A stretch of DNA of 64,000 nt from Rathayibacter sp. VKM Ac-2754 (GCF_009807095.1 NZ_WUCC01000007.1:1-64000), one strand, 5' to 3'; positions 54,351 to 62,979 are shown, counted from the first letter of the stretch. Notes: generated by a model not told the origin, from the letters alone. A program made the numbers and translations.

Positions 54351-55403
54351 TCAGCCGAGCACGTCGTCGAGGTCATAGGCCGTCGGCCGCTCGAGCTGCT
54401 CGAAGGTGCAGGAGGCGGCCTCGCGGTCGGGACGCCAGCGCTCGAACTGCACCGTGTGGCGGAACCGCTCGCCCTCCATCTGGTCGTAGCGCACCTCGAG
54501 CACCCGGGTCGGCCGCAGCCTGACGAACGTCGTGTCGCGACTGCCCGAGAAGCGGCTCCGCTCGCCGTCGCCGCGCACCGGATCGCCCGCCTCGTCGCGC
54601 TCGACGACGTCCGCGAGCTCCTCCACCAGCTCCACCCGTCGAGCGTCGGTGAAGGCGGAGGCGCCGCCCACCTGCCGGAGGTTCCCGTCGGCGTCGTGGA
54701 GGCCGAGCAGCAGCGAGCCGAGTCCCGGCTTCGACGTGTGCTCGCGGTAGCCGATCGCGATGACGTCGGCCGTGCGGTGGTGCTTCACCTTCAGCATCGA
54801 CCGCTTGCCGGGGGCGTAGGGCGCGTCGAGGGCCTTCGCGACGACTCCGTCGAGCCCCGCCCCCTCGAAGCGGTCGAGCCAGTCCCGCGCGAGAGCCTCG
54901 TCGGCGGTGGTGCGTCCGAGGTGCAACGGAGGCGCCACGCCGTCGAGCAGGCCGGCGAGCGCCGCACGCCGCGCCGAGTAGGGCTCCTCGAGCAGGCTCC
55001 GGCCGCCGACGGCGAGCAGGTCGAACGCGACGAGCATCGCCGGAGTCTCTGCCGCGAGGGTGGCGACCCGGCTGGCGGCGGGGTGGATGCGCTGCGAGAG
55101 CAGCTCCCAGTCGAGCCGCTGCGCGCCGCGGTCACCGGTCGCGAGCACGATCTCGCCGTCGAGCACGCAGCCGTCGGGCAGGAGGTCGAGGAACGCGGCC
55201 ACCAGCTCGGGGAAGTAGCGGGTCAGCGGCTTCGAGCCGCGGCTGCCGATCTCGCAGCCGCCGTCGGCTCGCGAGACGATCGCCCGGAACCCGTCCCACT
55301 TCGGCTCGTAGGAGAAGCCGCCCGGCACGCTGTCCTGGGCGGGGACCACGGGCACCGCCTTCGCCAGCATCGGGGCGATCGGGAGGGCGAGAGGGAGGTC
55401 CAT
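54351..55403 (-). CDS. ATP-dependent DNA ligase (LigC/LigD ligase-type)
   Basis: The 350-residue protein has the adenylation motif EPKWDGFR with Lys35 as nucleophile. DGEIVLA, LVAFDLLAVGG, LDGVVAKALDAPYAPGKRSMLKVKH (motifs III-V) and a C-terminal OB-fold (VFVRLRPTRVLEVRYDQMEG) follow. Such ligases work with LigD-type polymerases and Ku in bacterial end joining. It is convergent with the polymerase gene. The 55404-55649 gap upstream holds no gene I can support. Confidence 0.92.
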   Translation of the reverse strand: MDLPLALPIAPMLAKAVPVVPAQDSVPGGFSYEPKWDGFRAIVSRADGGCEIGSRGSKPLTRYFPELVAAFLDLLPDGCVLDGEIVLATGDRGAQRLDWELLSQRIHPAASRVATLAAETPAMLVAFDLLAVGGRSLLEEPYSARRAALAGLLDGVAPPLHLGRTTADEALARDWLDRFEGAGLDGVVAKALDAPYAPGKRSMLKVKHHRTADVIAIGYREHTSKPGLGSLLLGLHDADGNLRQVGGASAFTDARRVELVEELADVVERDEAGDPVRGDGERSRFSGSRDTTFVRLRPTRVLEVRYDQMEGERFRHTVQFERWRPDREAASCTFEQLERPTAYDLDDVLG

Positions 55404-55649
55404 CTCCCGATCATCGCGGGCGGATGCGACGCCCGCACCCCCCTGTTGGGCGACGTGGCCGGAGGCGACACGCCGTATCGAGTGGTGAAGTGGGTTCGTT
55501 TCGCGCCATCACACCCGGGAGACTGGGGCGATGCACAGGTGGGGACGACGATCCGGATCGCAGGGTGGACCAGACCGGACAGCCGGGGGGCTCCGAAGAG
55601 CAGGTATGACCTACTCCAGTCGGCGCGCGCTCGGACGGGACTCGCGCTG

Positions 55650-58016
55650 ATGCCGCGCGAGACCACCGGCGTCGCACGACGACTGTTCGGACGCATCCGC
55701 CGGGACGACGCCCTCGCCGAGCACCACGAGGCGCCCGGCCCGGAGAAGACCGTCCCGCGCCCTCCGTCGCGCGCCGTGTCCGCACAGTCCTCCGGACTGC
55801 TCACCTTCGACGTGTCGGCACCGTCGATCGGCCGCTACTGCGAGCTCGACCCCGACGCCATCGAGTTCCCGCACCCGGCTGTCGCCGACTTCGTTCCCGA
55901 CCTGTCGCGCCATGCCTCGTCCGGAGGCGCGGCGCCGGTGGCCGCTCCCGATGCCGCTCCTCGCTCGGAGGCGCCGCCCGCTCCCGCACCGCTCTCGAGC
56001 TTCGCGCCGCCCGCGCCGCTCTCGAGCACAGCGCCGCCCGCGCCCCGGTCGGCGCTGTCCGCCGTGTCGGCGCAGGAGGAGGCCGCGGCCGCCGAGCGCG
56101 CCGCCGTGGTGCAGCGCATCGCCGAGCGACTGGCCGAATCCAAGCGCGCCGCCGAGGCCGAGCGCGCGGGGGAGGCGCAGCCTCTCGCCGTGGCAGGGCA
56201 CGTCGCCGATACCGAGCGCTCTGCAGAGGCCGAGCGTGTCGCGGAGGCTGAGCGTGCCGCGGAGGCTGAGCGTGTCGCGGAGGCCGAGCGTCTCGCGGAG
56301 GCTGAGCGTCTCGCGGAGGCCGAGCGTCTCGCGGAGGCCGAGCGTCTTGCGGAGGCCGAGCGTCTCGCCGAGGCTGAGCGTCTCGCGGAGGCCGAGCGTC
56401 TCGCCGAAGCTGAGCGTGTCGCGGAGGCCGAGCGTGTCGCGGAGGCCGAGCGTGCCGCCGAGGCCGAGCGTGCCGCGGAGGCCGAGCGTGTCGCGGAGGC
56501 CGAGCGTGTCACCGAGGCCGAGCGTGTCACCGAGGCTGAGCGTCTTGCGGAGGCCGCGCGTCTCGCCGAGGCGGAGCGTCTTGCGGAGGCCGCGCGTCTC
56601 GCCGAGGCCGAGCGTCTCGCGGAGGCCGCGCGTGCCGCCGAGGCTGCGCGTCTCGCCGAGGCCGCGCGCACCGCCGAGGCCGCGCGCACCGCCGACCTCG
56701 CGAGCGCAGCCGAGCTCGAGCGCGCCGCAGCCGCGCGCGCCCGAGACGACGAGCCACTCGACGCCTCCGCCCCCTCCGCCTTCGAGCGCCCCGCCCCGAC
56801 CGTCCCGCTGAGCGCCCCCTCCCTCGCCGCCGTGTCGACGTTCGGAGTGGCGCCCGCCATCGGCGAGGTCTGCGCCCTCGACCCCGACGCGATCGAGTTC
56901 CCCCACCCGGCCGTCGCGTCCTTCGTGCCGGCGACCATCCACCACCGGCCCTCCGAGCCCTCGCGATCCTTCGTGTCCCGGAAGGATGCGGCCGCTCCTG
57001 CCGCGCTCGCCGAGACTCCGCAAGACCCCTTCGACTCCGTCCTCCTCGACGACCGACCTCCCGCGCCGCCGACGTATCCCGAGCATCTGCTGAACCTCGC
57101 CGACGCTCCGGACAATCAGAACGACGAGCCCGCTGCCGAGGAGCGCGCCCCGCGCTCGCGTCGCGGTCTGCTCGCGGTCGGGATCGGCATCGGAGCCGCG
57201 GTCCTCGTCGTCGGAGGTGCGCTCGTCGCCGTTCCGCTGCTCTCGCAGGGCGGTTCCGCCGACCCCGCCCCCGCCGCCGACCCCGGCACCACGGCCGCCG
57301 CCGTCGACTGGATCGCCTCCTCGCTCGACCCGTCGGCGGTGCTGCTGGTCCAGGACGACCTCGTCGACCAGGTCAGCGACGGAGGGTTCTCCTCCGACAC
57401 GATCGTCTCCGAGTCCACCCTCGCCGCCGCGGCGCCCGACTCGGCGTGGCGGGCGGCCGACTACGTCCTGGCCACGCCCGCGCTGACCGCGACGGCGACC
57501 GGAGAGGTCTCGACCGCCCTCGAGAATTCGGAGCCCGTCGCGCAGTTCGGCGGCGGAGACTCCACCGTCGAGGTCCGGCGCGTCCTCGACGAGGGTCTGG
57601 AGGCGGCGGCCGCCGATGCGGCCGTCCTGACCGCGGCGCGGGCGTCCGCCGGTGCTCAGCTCGCCGCGAACCCCGCCCTCACCACGACCCCGGCCGCCCG
57701 CGCCCTGCTCGAGGAGGGGCGCGTCGACTCCCGGCTGCTCCTGCTCCTCGGTCAGCAGCTGGCCGCCTCCCCGCTCTCGGTCGCCGACTTCCCCTCCGGC
57801 GCGAACGAGACGGAGGGAGTCCGTCACCGCCTGCTCCTCTCCGGCTACAACGGCGCCGGCATCCCGGCCGACGCCACTGCGACCGCCGACGCCACGACGT
57901 GGCTCGGCAGCCAGACCGGCGACTTCGTCCCCCGCTCCGTCGACTCCAGTGCAACGGGACTGCTCGTCACCCTGGACGTCGGCGAGCCCGCCGGACTCCT
58001 CCCGAACGCCCCGTAG
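55650..58016 (+). CDS. Large repeat-containing single-pass membrane protein
   Basis: 788 residues. Near the N-terminus and again at about residue 408 is the same motif, CxLDPDAIEFPHPAVA-FVP. Between them lie a Pro/Ala-rich stretch and about 26 copies of a six-residue AEAERL-type repeat (about 192-347), likely one long charged alpha-helix. A membrane helix (about 512-535, after RSRRG) is followed by an extracytoplasmic domain of about 250 residues. That domain contains WRAADYVLATPAL and FGGGDSTVEVRR, resembling, from memory, the C-terminal domain of actinobacterial membrane glycosyltransferases. The start is at an ATG with GGACGGGA upstream; the open frame continues further up. Function unknown. 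Confidence 0.6.
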   Translation: MPRETTGVARRLFGRIRRDDALAEHHEAPGPEKTVPRPPSRAVSAQSSGLLTFDVSAPSIGRYCELDPDAIEFPHPAVADFVPDLSRHASSGGAAPVAAPDAAPRSEAPPAPAPLSSFAPPAPLSSTAPPAPRSALSAVSAQEEAAAAERAAVVQRIAERLAESKRAAEAERAGEAQPLAVAGHVADTERSAEAERVAEAERAAEAERVAEAERLAEAERLAEAERLAEAERLAEAERLAEAERLAEAERLAEAERVAEAERVAEAERAAEAERAAEAERVAEAERVTEAERVTEAERLAEAARLAEAERLAEAARLAEAERLAEAARAAEAARLAEAARTAEAARTADLASAAELERAAAARARDDEPLDASAPSAFERPAPTVPLSAPSLAAVSTFGVAPAIGEVCALDPDAIEFPHPAVASFVPATIHHRPSEPSRSFVSRKDAAAPAALAETPQDPFDSVLLDDRPPAPPTYPEHLLNLADAPDNQNDEPAAEERAPRSRRGLLAVGIGIGAAVLVVGGALVAVPLLSQGGSADPAPAADPGTTAAAVDWIASSLDPSAVLLVQDDLVDQVSDGGFSSDTIVSESTLAAAAPDSAWRAADYVLATPALTATATGEVSTALENSEPVAQFGGGDSTVEVRRVLDEGLEAAAADAAVLTAARASAGAQLAANPALTTTPAARALLEEGRVDSRLLLLLGQQLAASPLSVADFPSGANETEGVRHRLLLSGYNGAGIPADATATADATTWLGSQTGDFVPRSVDSSATGLLVTLDVGEPAGLLPNAP
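56223..56690 (+). repeat. Coding 18-bp repeats (AEAER hexapeptide array)
   Basis: About 26 copies of an 18-base unit of the type GCGGAGGCCGAGCGTCTC, with mostly synonymous (GCC/GCT, GCG/GCC) or Leu/Val/Ala/Thr changes. The array stays in frame throughout, so selection for the reading frame is evident. Copies 19-26 have AEAAR in place of AEAER. Confidence 0.95.
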
Positions 58017-58041
58017 CGCCACCCCACCCGAAGGACACCCC

Positions 58042-58935
58042 ATGCACACGCTCGCCCGCTCCGCCCGCTCGCCCCGCCGCTTCTCGCGGATGGCCGTCGG
58101 GTTGGTCGCGGCGGCCGCGCTCGCTGCACTGGGTGCGGCGCCGGCGTCCGCGGCGGAGGCGGCGCCGGGCACGGGCTGGGTGCGCGTGGCTCATCTGTCA
58201 CCCGACACGAAGTCGGTCGACGTCACCCTGACCGCCCTCGCAGGCGGAGGCGCGGCCTTCGAGCTCGACAACGTCGCGTACGGCGCGGTCTCGCCCTACT
58301 GGACGCTGCAGCCGGGCACCTACGTCGTGTCGATGGTCCCCTCCGACGCTCCCGACGGGTCCGCCCCGGTGATCCAGCAGTCCGTCGACGTCTCGGCCGG
58401 CACCCCGCTCACCGTCGCCGCTCTCGGCCGGAACGCCGTCCTCAGCACCACCGTCTTCACCGACGACCTGACCGCGCCGGCCGACGGTCAGGCGCGGGTG
58501 CGCGTCATCCAGGCCTCGACCACCGCCTCGCAGGTCGACGTCGTCACCACCACCGGAGCGATCCTCGCGAGCGATGCGCAGCAGGGCACGGCGACGCCGT
58601 ACAAGAACGTCCCCGCGGGGCCCTGGAGCCTCGACCTCAGCACCACCTCGGCCACGGCGAAGGCCGATCTCGACCTCGCGCCCGGCTCGGTCGCCTCGCT
58701 GTTCGTCCTCGACGACGCCACCGGCGGTCTCGTCGTCTCGCCGGTGCTCGACTCCGCCGCGGTCGGCGACCTGCCCACCGGCGGCATCCAGACCGGAGGC
58801 GGCGCCACGGCCGTCCACGTCTCGTCCGCCCAGCCCCCGGTCATGACGGGCGTCCTCGGCATCGGCGCGGTCCTCGCCCTGATCGCCGCCGCCGTCGTCG
58901 TCCTCTCGCGGCGGAGCGCAGCGAGCGGACGCTGA
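58042..58935 (+). CDS. Secreted DUF4397 protein with C-terminal anchor
   Basis: The 297-residue precursor has a signal peptide (basic start, hydrophobic core, APASA before cleavage at about residue 35). DUF4397 repeats follow (WVRVAHLSPDTKSVDV... and ARVRVIQASTTASQVDVV...). The C-terminus has LPTGG (about 251-255), a hydrophobic helix (GVLGIGAVLALIAAAVVVL) and a short basic tail. That is the layout of a sortase substrate, and the next gene encodes a sortase, although LPTGG is a degenerate form of LPXTG. ATG with GAAGGACACCCC upstream. Confidence 0.82.
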   Translation: MHTLARSARSPRRFSRMAVGLVAAAALAALGAAPASAAEAAPGTGWVRVAHLSPDTKSVDVTLTALAGGGAAFELDNVAYGAVSPYWTLQPGTYVVSMVPSDAPDGSAPVIQQSVDVSAGTPLTVAALGRNAVLSTTVFTDDLTAPADGQARVRVIQASTTASQVDVVTTTGAILASDAQQGTATPYKNVPAGPWSLDLSTTSATAKADLDLAPGSVASLFVLDDATGGLVVSPVLDSAAVGDLPTGGIQTGGGATAVHVSSAQPPVMTGVLGIGAVLALIAAAVVVLSRRSAASGR

Positions 58936-59570
58936 TGCGCCGGACACCGGCGGTCGCGACCGTCGCCCTGATGCTGCTGCTCGCGGGCTGCGCGGCGGCG
59001 CCTCCGGCCGCGCCTCCCGCCGAGCCCCGCGAGACGACGGCCGCCGTCGCTCCGAGTGCGACCCCCGGTCCGGCCGACGCGGGGGGTCTGCAGGATCCGG
59101 TCGCCGGCTCCGCCACCGTGCGCTCGAGTCTCGTGCCCGAGCGCGTGATCATCCCCGCCCTGGGCGTCGACTCGAGCCTCGAATCACTGACCCGCGACGA
59201 GACCGGCTGGATCCAGCCGCCCGAGCTCGTCGACGAGGCCGGCTGGTACCGCGACGGCGTGGTGCCGGGCGACATCGGCCCGTCCGTCATCGCGGGTCAC
59301 GTCGACTCGCGGATCGGGCCCGGCGTGTTCCTGCGCCTGTCCGAGCTCGCCCCCGGCGACACGGTCGACGTCGTCCTCTCGGACGGGAGCACGCGCACCT
59401 TCTCGGTCACCGGATCGGTGACGGTCCCGAAGGAGGACTTCCCGACCGAGGACGTCTACGGTCCGACCCCGACCGCGCAGCTGCGGTTGATCACCTGCGG
59501 AGGCGTCTTCGACGACTCCTACGGCCACTACGTCGACAACGTGGTGGTCTCGGCCGTGCGCGTTCCGTGA
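58935..59570 (+). CDS. Class F-like sortase with lipobox
   Basis: The 211-residue transpeptidase has the sortase core VPERVIIPALGVDSSLE, catalytic His122 (IAGHVDSR) and catalytic Cys188 (LRLITCGG), then GHYVDNVVVSA. It would cut a sorting signal and attach the protein to the cell wall or a pilus-like partner. Its N-terminus is a lipoprotein signal (LLLAG-Cys19) rather than the usual membrane anchor. The start overlaps the DUF4397 stop (TGATG), making that protein the likely substrate. Confidence 0.87.
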   Translation: MRRTPAVATVALMLLLAGCAAAPPAAPPAEPRETTAAVAPSATPGPADAGGLQDPVAGSATVRSSLVPERVIIPALGVDSSLESLTRDETGWIQPPELVDEAGWYRDGVVPGDIGPSVIAGHVDSRIGPGVFLRLSELAPGDTVDVVLSDGSTRTFSVTGSVTVPKEDFPTEDVYGPTPTAQLRLITCGGVFDDSYGHYVDNVVVSAVRVP

Positions 59571-59615
59571 GGAGCGGGTTCCGGCGACTCGCAGCCGTCT
59601 CGGCGTTTCGGCGCG

Positions 59616-59621
59616 TACCCT
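59616..59621 (+). promoter_or_regulatory. -10 element of the LolA/RseB-like gene
   Basis: TACCCT ends 8 bases before the ATG at 59630; leaderless-type spacing. Confidence 0.4.
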
Positions 59622-59629
59622 CCGGGGGT

Positions 59630-60712
59630 ATGAGCACCTCCTGGAAGCGCTGGACCCCGTTCGCCGCCGTACCCCTGGTCGTCGTCGCCGCGGCCGTCGC
59701 CCTTCCCCTGTCGGCGAGCGCCGCCGGGGACCTCCCCGAGAAGTCCGCCTCCGAGCTGCTGGCGTTCGTCGCCGAGAACGACGTGACCGCGTTCTCGGGC
59801 GAGATCGAGCAGACCTCCGACCTCGGGCTCCCCGACCTCTCCGCCCTCGGCGGATCGACCGGTTCCGACACCGCATCGCCGACCGACTCCCTCCTCGAGC
59901 TCGCGACCGCGTCGCACCAGGCCCGCGTCTTCGTCGACGCCGAGCAGGGCGCGCGGCTGCAGATCCTCGACCGCCTCGCCGAGCGCGACATCGTCGCGTC
60001 CAAGGGCGACGGCGTCTGGATCTACGACTCCGCCGAGAACACGGCCACCCACATCCTGCCCTCCGGCGACGCGACGGCCGAGGAGTCGGCGCCCGCCGCC
60101 GAGGTGCCCACCCCGTCCAGTGCCGCTGAGCAGATCCTGGCGTCGATCGACCCGACGACGAGCGTCGCGGTCGGCTCCGACGTCAGCGTCGCCGGTCGCG
60201 ACGCCTACGAGCTCGTGCTCACCCCGCGCGAGCCCGGCACCCTGGTCGGCTCGGTCACCATCTCGGTCGACGGCGAGACCGGGCTGCCCCTCGGTGTCGC
60301 GGTGACCGCTGTCGGCGGCACGGCCCCGGCCTTCAGCGTCGCGTACTCGAGCATCGACTTCGACGCTCCGGACGCCGCCATGTTCAGCTTCTCGGCCCCC
60401 GAGGGCGCGACCGTGACGGAGGAGACGGCCCCCGGCCACGACACCTCCGCCGCTCCCGAGACCGCGGCGCCCGAGGCGAGCGCTCCCACGGACTCCGATG
60501 TCACGACCACCGGCACCGGCTGGGCCACCGTCGTCGAGCTCCCCGCCGGCGACGCCGAGTCGCTCGGCGCCCTCGACTCCGTCACCACCGCCGTCGACGG
60601 CGGCCGGGTGCTCTCCTCGGCCCTGCTGAGCGTGCTGGTCACCGACGACGGCCGCGTCCTCGCCGGAGCGGTCCCGACCGACGCCCTGCTCGACGCTGCC
60701 GCCGGGCGGTGA
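59630..60712 (+). CDS. Secreted LolA/RseB-like lipid-binding-fold protein
   Basis: The 360-residue precursor has a signal peptide (VPLVVVAAAVALPLSASAAG). It then shows the pattern of the LolA/RseB superfamily (LLAFVAENDVTAFSGEIEQTSDLGLP, GDGVWIYDSAENTATHI, GRDAYELVLTPR, VSVDGETGLPLGVAV), an 11-stranded half-barrel that binds acyl chains. In actinobacteria such proteins often sit beside an ABC exporter. Here the ABC ATPase follows with a GTGA overlap, which supports a joint envelope role. The ligand is unknown. Confidence 0.78.
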   Translation: MSTSWKRWTPFAAVPLVVVAAAVALPLSASAAGDLPEKSASELLAFVAENDVTAFSGEIEQTSDLGLPDLSALGGSTGSDTASPTDSLLELATASHQARVFVDAEQGARLQILDRLAERDIVASKGDGVWIYDSAENTATHILPSGDATAEESAPAAEVPTPSSAAEQILASIDPTTSVAVGSDVSVAGRDAYELVLTPREPGTLVGSVTISVDGETGLPLGVAVTAVGGTAPAFSVAYSSIDFDAPDAAMFSFSAPEGATVTEETAPGHDTSAAPETAAPEASAPTDSDVTTTGTGWATVVELPAGDAESLGALDSVTTAVDGGRVLSSALLSVLVTDDGRVLAGAVPTDALLDAAAGR

Positions 60713-61665
60713 CGACCGGCGAGCTCGCGGTCGAGACCCGCGGTCTCACCAAGCGCTTCGGGCGACAGGAGGCGGTGTCGGGTCTCGATCTGGCAGTGCC
60801 GCGAGGAGCCGTCTTCGGCTTCCTCGGCCCGAACGGCTCGGGCAAGACCACGACGATCCGGATGCTCCTCGCCCTCGCGTCGCCGACGGAGGGGAGCATC
60901 ACGGTGCTCGGCTCGGCCATGCCGCGACGCGCGGCCGACGTCCTTCCCCGCGTCGGCGCCCTGGTCGAGGGCCCGGGCTTCTACCCGTTCCTCTCGGGCG
61001 CCGCGAACCTCCGCCGCTTCGACGCGGCCGAGCCCGGCACGTCGTCGCGCACCCGTGATGTCCGCGCGAAGGAGGCGCTCGCCCGCGTCGGCCTCTCGGC
61101 CGCGGCCCGCAAGAAGGTCGGCTCGTACTCGCTCGGCATGAAGCAGCGCCTCGGCATCGCCGTCGCCCTGCTGTCACCGCGCGATCTCATCGTGCTCGAC
61201 GAGCCGACGAACGGACTCGACCCGCAGGGCACGCGCGAGGTCCGCTCGCTGGTGCGCGGACTGAACGAGGACGGCACCACGGTCCTCGTCTCGAGCCACC
61301 TGCTCGCCGAGATCGAGCAGCTCTGCACGCACGCCGCCGTGATGCGCACCGGTCGCCTCGTCGCGCAGGGCGGGCTCGACGAGCTCCGCGGCGACGCCGC
61401 ATCGATCGAGCTGCTCACTCCCGACCCCGAGCGCGCTGTCGGCGAGCTCGCCGCGCGAGGGCTGCAGCCGCGGGTCACGCCCGCCGCGCACCCCACCGAT
61501 CCGCCGCTCGTGGTCGCCGGGCTCCCCGCGGGCACGGCACCGGAGGCGCTCGTCGCCGGTCTGGTCGCCGCCGACGTCCGCGTGCGCGGCTTCGCGGTCC
61601 GCCGGCCCTCCCTCGAGGAGCGCTTCGTCGAGCTGACGGGGGAGGGCTTCGATGTCGAACGCTGA
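60709..61665 (+). CDS. ABC transporter ATP-binding protein, DrrA/NatA type
   Basis: The 318-residue protein has Walker A GPNGSGKTT (40-48, Lys46), signature YSLGMKQRLGIA and Walker B LIVLDEPTNGLDP. A C-terminal extension (about 225-318) is of the type found in ABC-2 export ATPases. It works with the permease encoded immediately downstream (14-base overlap). The exported substrate is unknown; linkage to the LolA/RseB-like protein suggests an envelope lipid or peptide. Confidence 0.92.
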   Translation: MTTGELAVETRGLTKRFGRQEAVSGLDLAVPRGAVFGFLGPNGSGKTTTIRMLLALASPTEGSITVLGSAMPRRAADVLPRVGALVEGPGFYPFLSGAANLRRFDAAEPGTSSRTRDVRAKEALARVGLSAAARKKVGSYSLGMKQRLGIAVALLSPRDLIVLDEPTNGLDPQGTREVRSLVRGLNEDGTTVLVSSHLLAEIEQLCTHAAVMRTGRLVAQGGLDELRGDAASIELLTPDPERAVGELAARGLQPRVTPAAHPTDPPLVVAGLPAGTAPEALVAGLVAADVRVRGFAVRRPSLEERFVELTGEGFDVER

Positions 61666-62491
61666 CGTCGCGCGCCGGCGCGGTGGCGTCGGCTCGCTGC
61701 TCGTCTCCGAGCTCGCCCTGCTCTTCCGCCGCCGACGCACCTGGGCACTGCTGGCCGCTCTCGCCGCCATCCCCATCCTGCTCGCCGTCGCGGTGCGCCT
61801 GTCGGGCAGCGAGGGCGGTGGACCCTCCTTCGTCGGCGCGATCGCGGGCAACGGGCTCTTCGTCGGCTTCGCGGCGATCACCGTCGCGGTCCCGCTGTTC
61901 CTCCCGCTGACCATCGGCGTCGTCGCCGGCGACGCGATCGCGGGGGAGGCGTCGCTCGGCACGCTCCGCTATCTGCTCGTCACCCCGGTCGGGCGGATCC
62001 GACTGCTCGCGGTGAAGTTCGCGGCATCGGTGGCGTTCTGCCTCGCCGCGGCCCTGACCGTCATGGTCGTGGGCATCGTGATCGGCCTCGCCCTGTTCCC
62101 GGCCGGCCCCGTCACGCTGCTCTCGGGCAGCACCGTCCCGCTCGGCGATGCGATCGGGCGCGCAATCGCCATCGCGGTCTACGCGGCGCTCTCGCTGGTC
62201 GGCCTCGCCGCGATCGGACTCTTCATCTCGACGCTGACCGATGTGCCGGTCGGGGCGATGGCGGCCACCGTGGTCGTCTCGATCGCCGCGCAGATCGTCG
62301 GCTCGCTCTCGCAGCTCGACGCGCTGCACCCCTTCCTGTTCACGGACCGCTGGTTCGACTTCGCCGATCTGCTGCGCGACCCGATCGCCTGGGGCTCCCT
62401 CGGCGAGAACGCGCTCCTGCAGCTCGCGTACGTCGCGGTGTTCGGCTCGCTGGCCATCGGGCGCTTCACGACGCGCGACGTCCTGTCCTGA
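61652..62491 (+). CDS. ABC-2 type exporter permease
   Basis: The 279-residue protein has six predicted membrane helices. RRTWALLAALAAIPILLAVAV forms the first, GEASLGTLRYLLVTPVGRIRLLAVKF is the conserved cytoplasmic segment of ABC-2 permeases, and further helices lie at about 125-150, 168-192, 200-222 and 252-272. It pairs with the preceding ATPase, whose 3' end it overlaps. A strong hairpin follows 7 bases after the stop. Confidence 0.9.
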   Translation: MSNADVARRRGGVGSLLVSELALLFRRRRTWALLAALAAIPILLAVAVRLSGSEGGGPSFVGAIAGNGLFVGFAAITVAVPLFLPLTIGVVAGDAIAGEASLGTLRYLLVTPVGRIRLLAVKFAASVAFCLAAALTVMVVGIVIGLALFPAGPVTLLSGSTVPLGDAIGRAIAIAVYAALSLVGLAAIGLFISTLTDVPVGAMAATVVVSIAAQIVGSLSQLDALHPFLFTDRWFDFADLLRDPIAWGSLGENALLQLAYVAVFGSLAIGRFTTRDVLS

Positions 62492-62498
62492 GGGCTCC

Positions 62499-62547
62499 AC
62501 CACCGAGGCCGCCCTCCCGCGTCGGCGGTGAGGGCGGCCTCGGTGGT
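62499..62547. terminator. Bidirectional hairpin terminator
   Basis: ACCACCGAGGCCGCCCTC (62499-62516) pairs perfectly with GAGGGCGGCCTCGGTGGT (62530-62547) over 18 bases with a 13-base loop. It lies between the convergent permease and HesB-like genes and probably ends both transcripts. Confidence 0.85.
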
Positions 62548-62557
62548 CGATCGGGCG

Positions 62558-62842
62558 TCAGGCCTGGGGTGCGACGCCGAAGCTGACGGAGCCCGACTCG
62601 TCGACCTGGGCGTCGAGCACCTTGTCGTCGAGCGCGGCCGAGGCGACGACGTCGAGGAACACGCGCGCGCCGTCCTGCTCGACGACGGCGTCGGTCGTCT
62701 CGGGGGCCGCCGCGACGGTGACGGCGAGGTTGCGGGCGTCGAGGTCGTCGCCGCTGATGCGGAGACCGCCCTCCGCGGGCACCTCGGTCTGGCTGGTGAT
62801 GGTCGTGACGATCGAGCTGGCACTGTCGGTGAGGGTGAGCAT
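62558..62842 (-). CDS. HesB/IscA-like protein without cysteines
   Basis: The 94-residue protein follows the HesB/IscA fold pattern (MLTLTDSASSIVTTI, GGLRISG, VFLDVVASAALDDKVLDAQVD) but has no cysteine at all, so it cannot hold an Fe-S cluster in the usual way. Similar cysteine-less homologues occur in actinobacteria, from memory, and their role is unknown. The ATG at 62842 has GGAAGGAAC upstream. It is convergent with the exporter permease, across a hairpin. Confidence 0.75.
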   Translation of the reverse strand: MLTLTDSASSIVTTITSQTEVPAEGGLRISGDDLDARNLAVTVAAAPETTDAVVEQDGARVFLDVVASAALDDKVLDAQVDESGSVSFGVAPQA

Positions 62843-62967
62843 CGTGTCGTTCCTTCCGTCCGGGATCGATGAGGGAGCCACGATGCCGAGGTCCCGACCG
62901 CATCTCAAGGCGCTTTCCCCGACGCGGAGGCGATGCACACCTCGCTGCAAGGCGCCGCGGTGCCTGC

Positions 62968-62973
62968 CACACT
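62968..62973 (+). promoter_or_regulatory. -10-like element of the YchJ-family gene
   Basis: CACACT ends 6 bases before the ATG at 62980; leaderless-type spacing. Confidence 0.35.
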
Positions 62974-62979
62974 GACCGG

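Noticed and set aside
55404-55649. Possible riboswitch or structured leader before the large repeat protein
   Set aside because: The sequence has short G/C-rich pairings, but I could not match it to the cyclic-di-AMP, cyclic-di-GMP or other riboswitch cores I know.
56223-56690. CRISPR-like short repeats
   Set aside because: Units are contiguous with no spacers, keep an open reading frame and lack cas genes; this is a coding repeat.
55611-58172. Minus-strand ORF (over 850 codons) with Gly/Leu-rich repeats opposite the AEAER array
   Set aside because: The periodicity is just the complement of the 18-base coding repeat; the plus-strand frame has the signal of a real protein (membrane helix, motif duplication, downstream operon).
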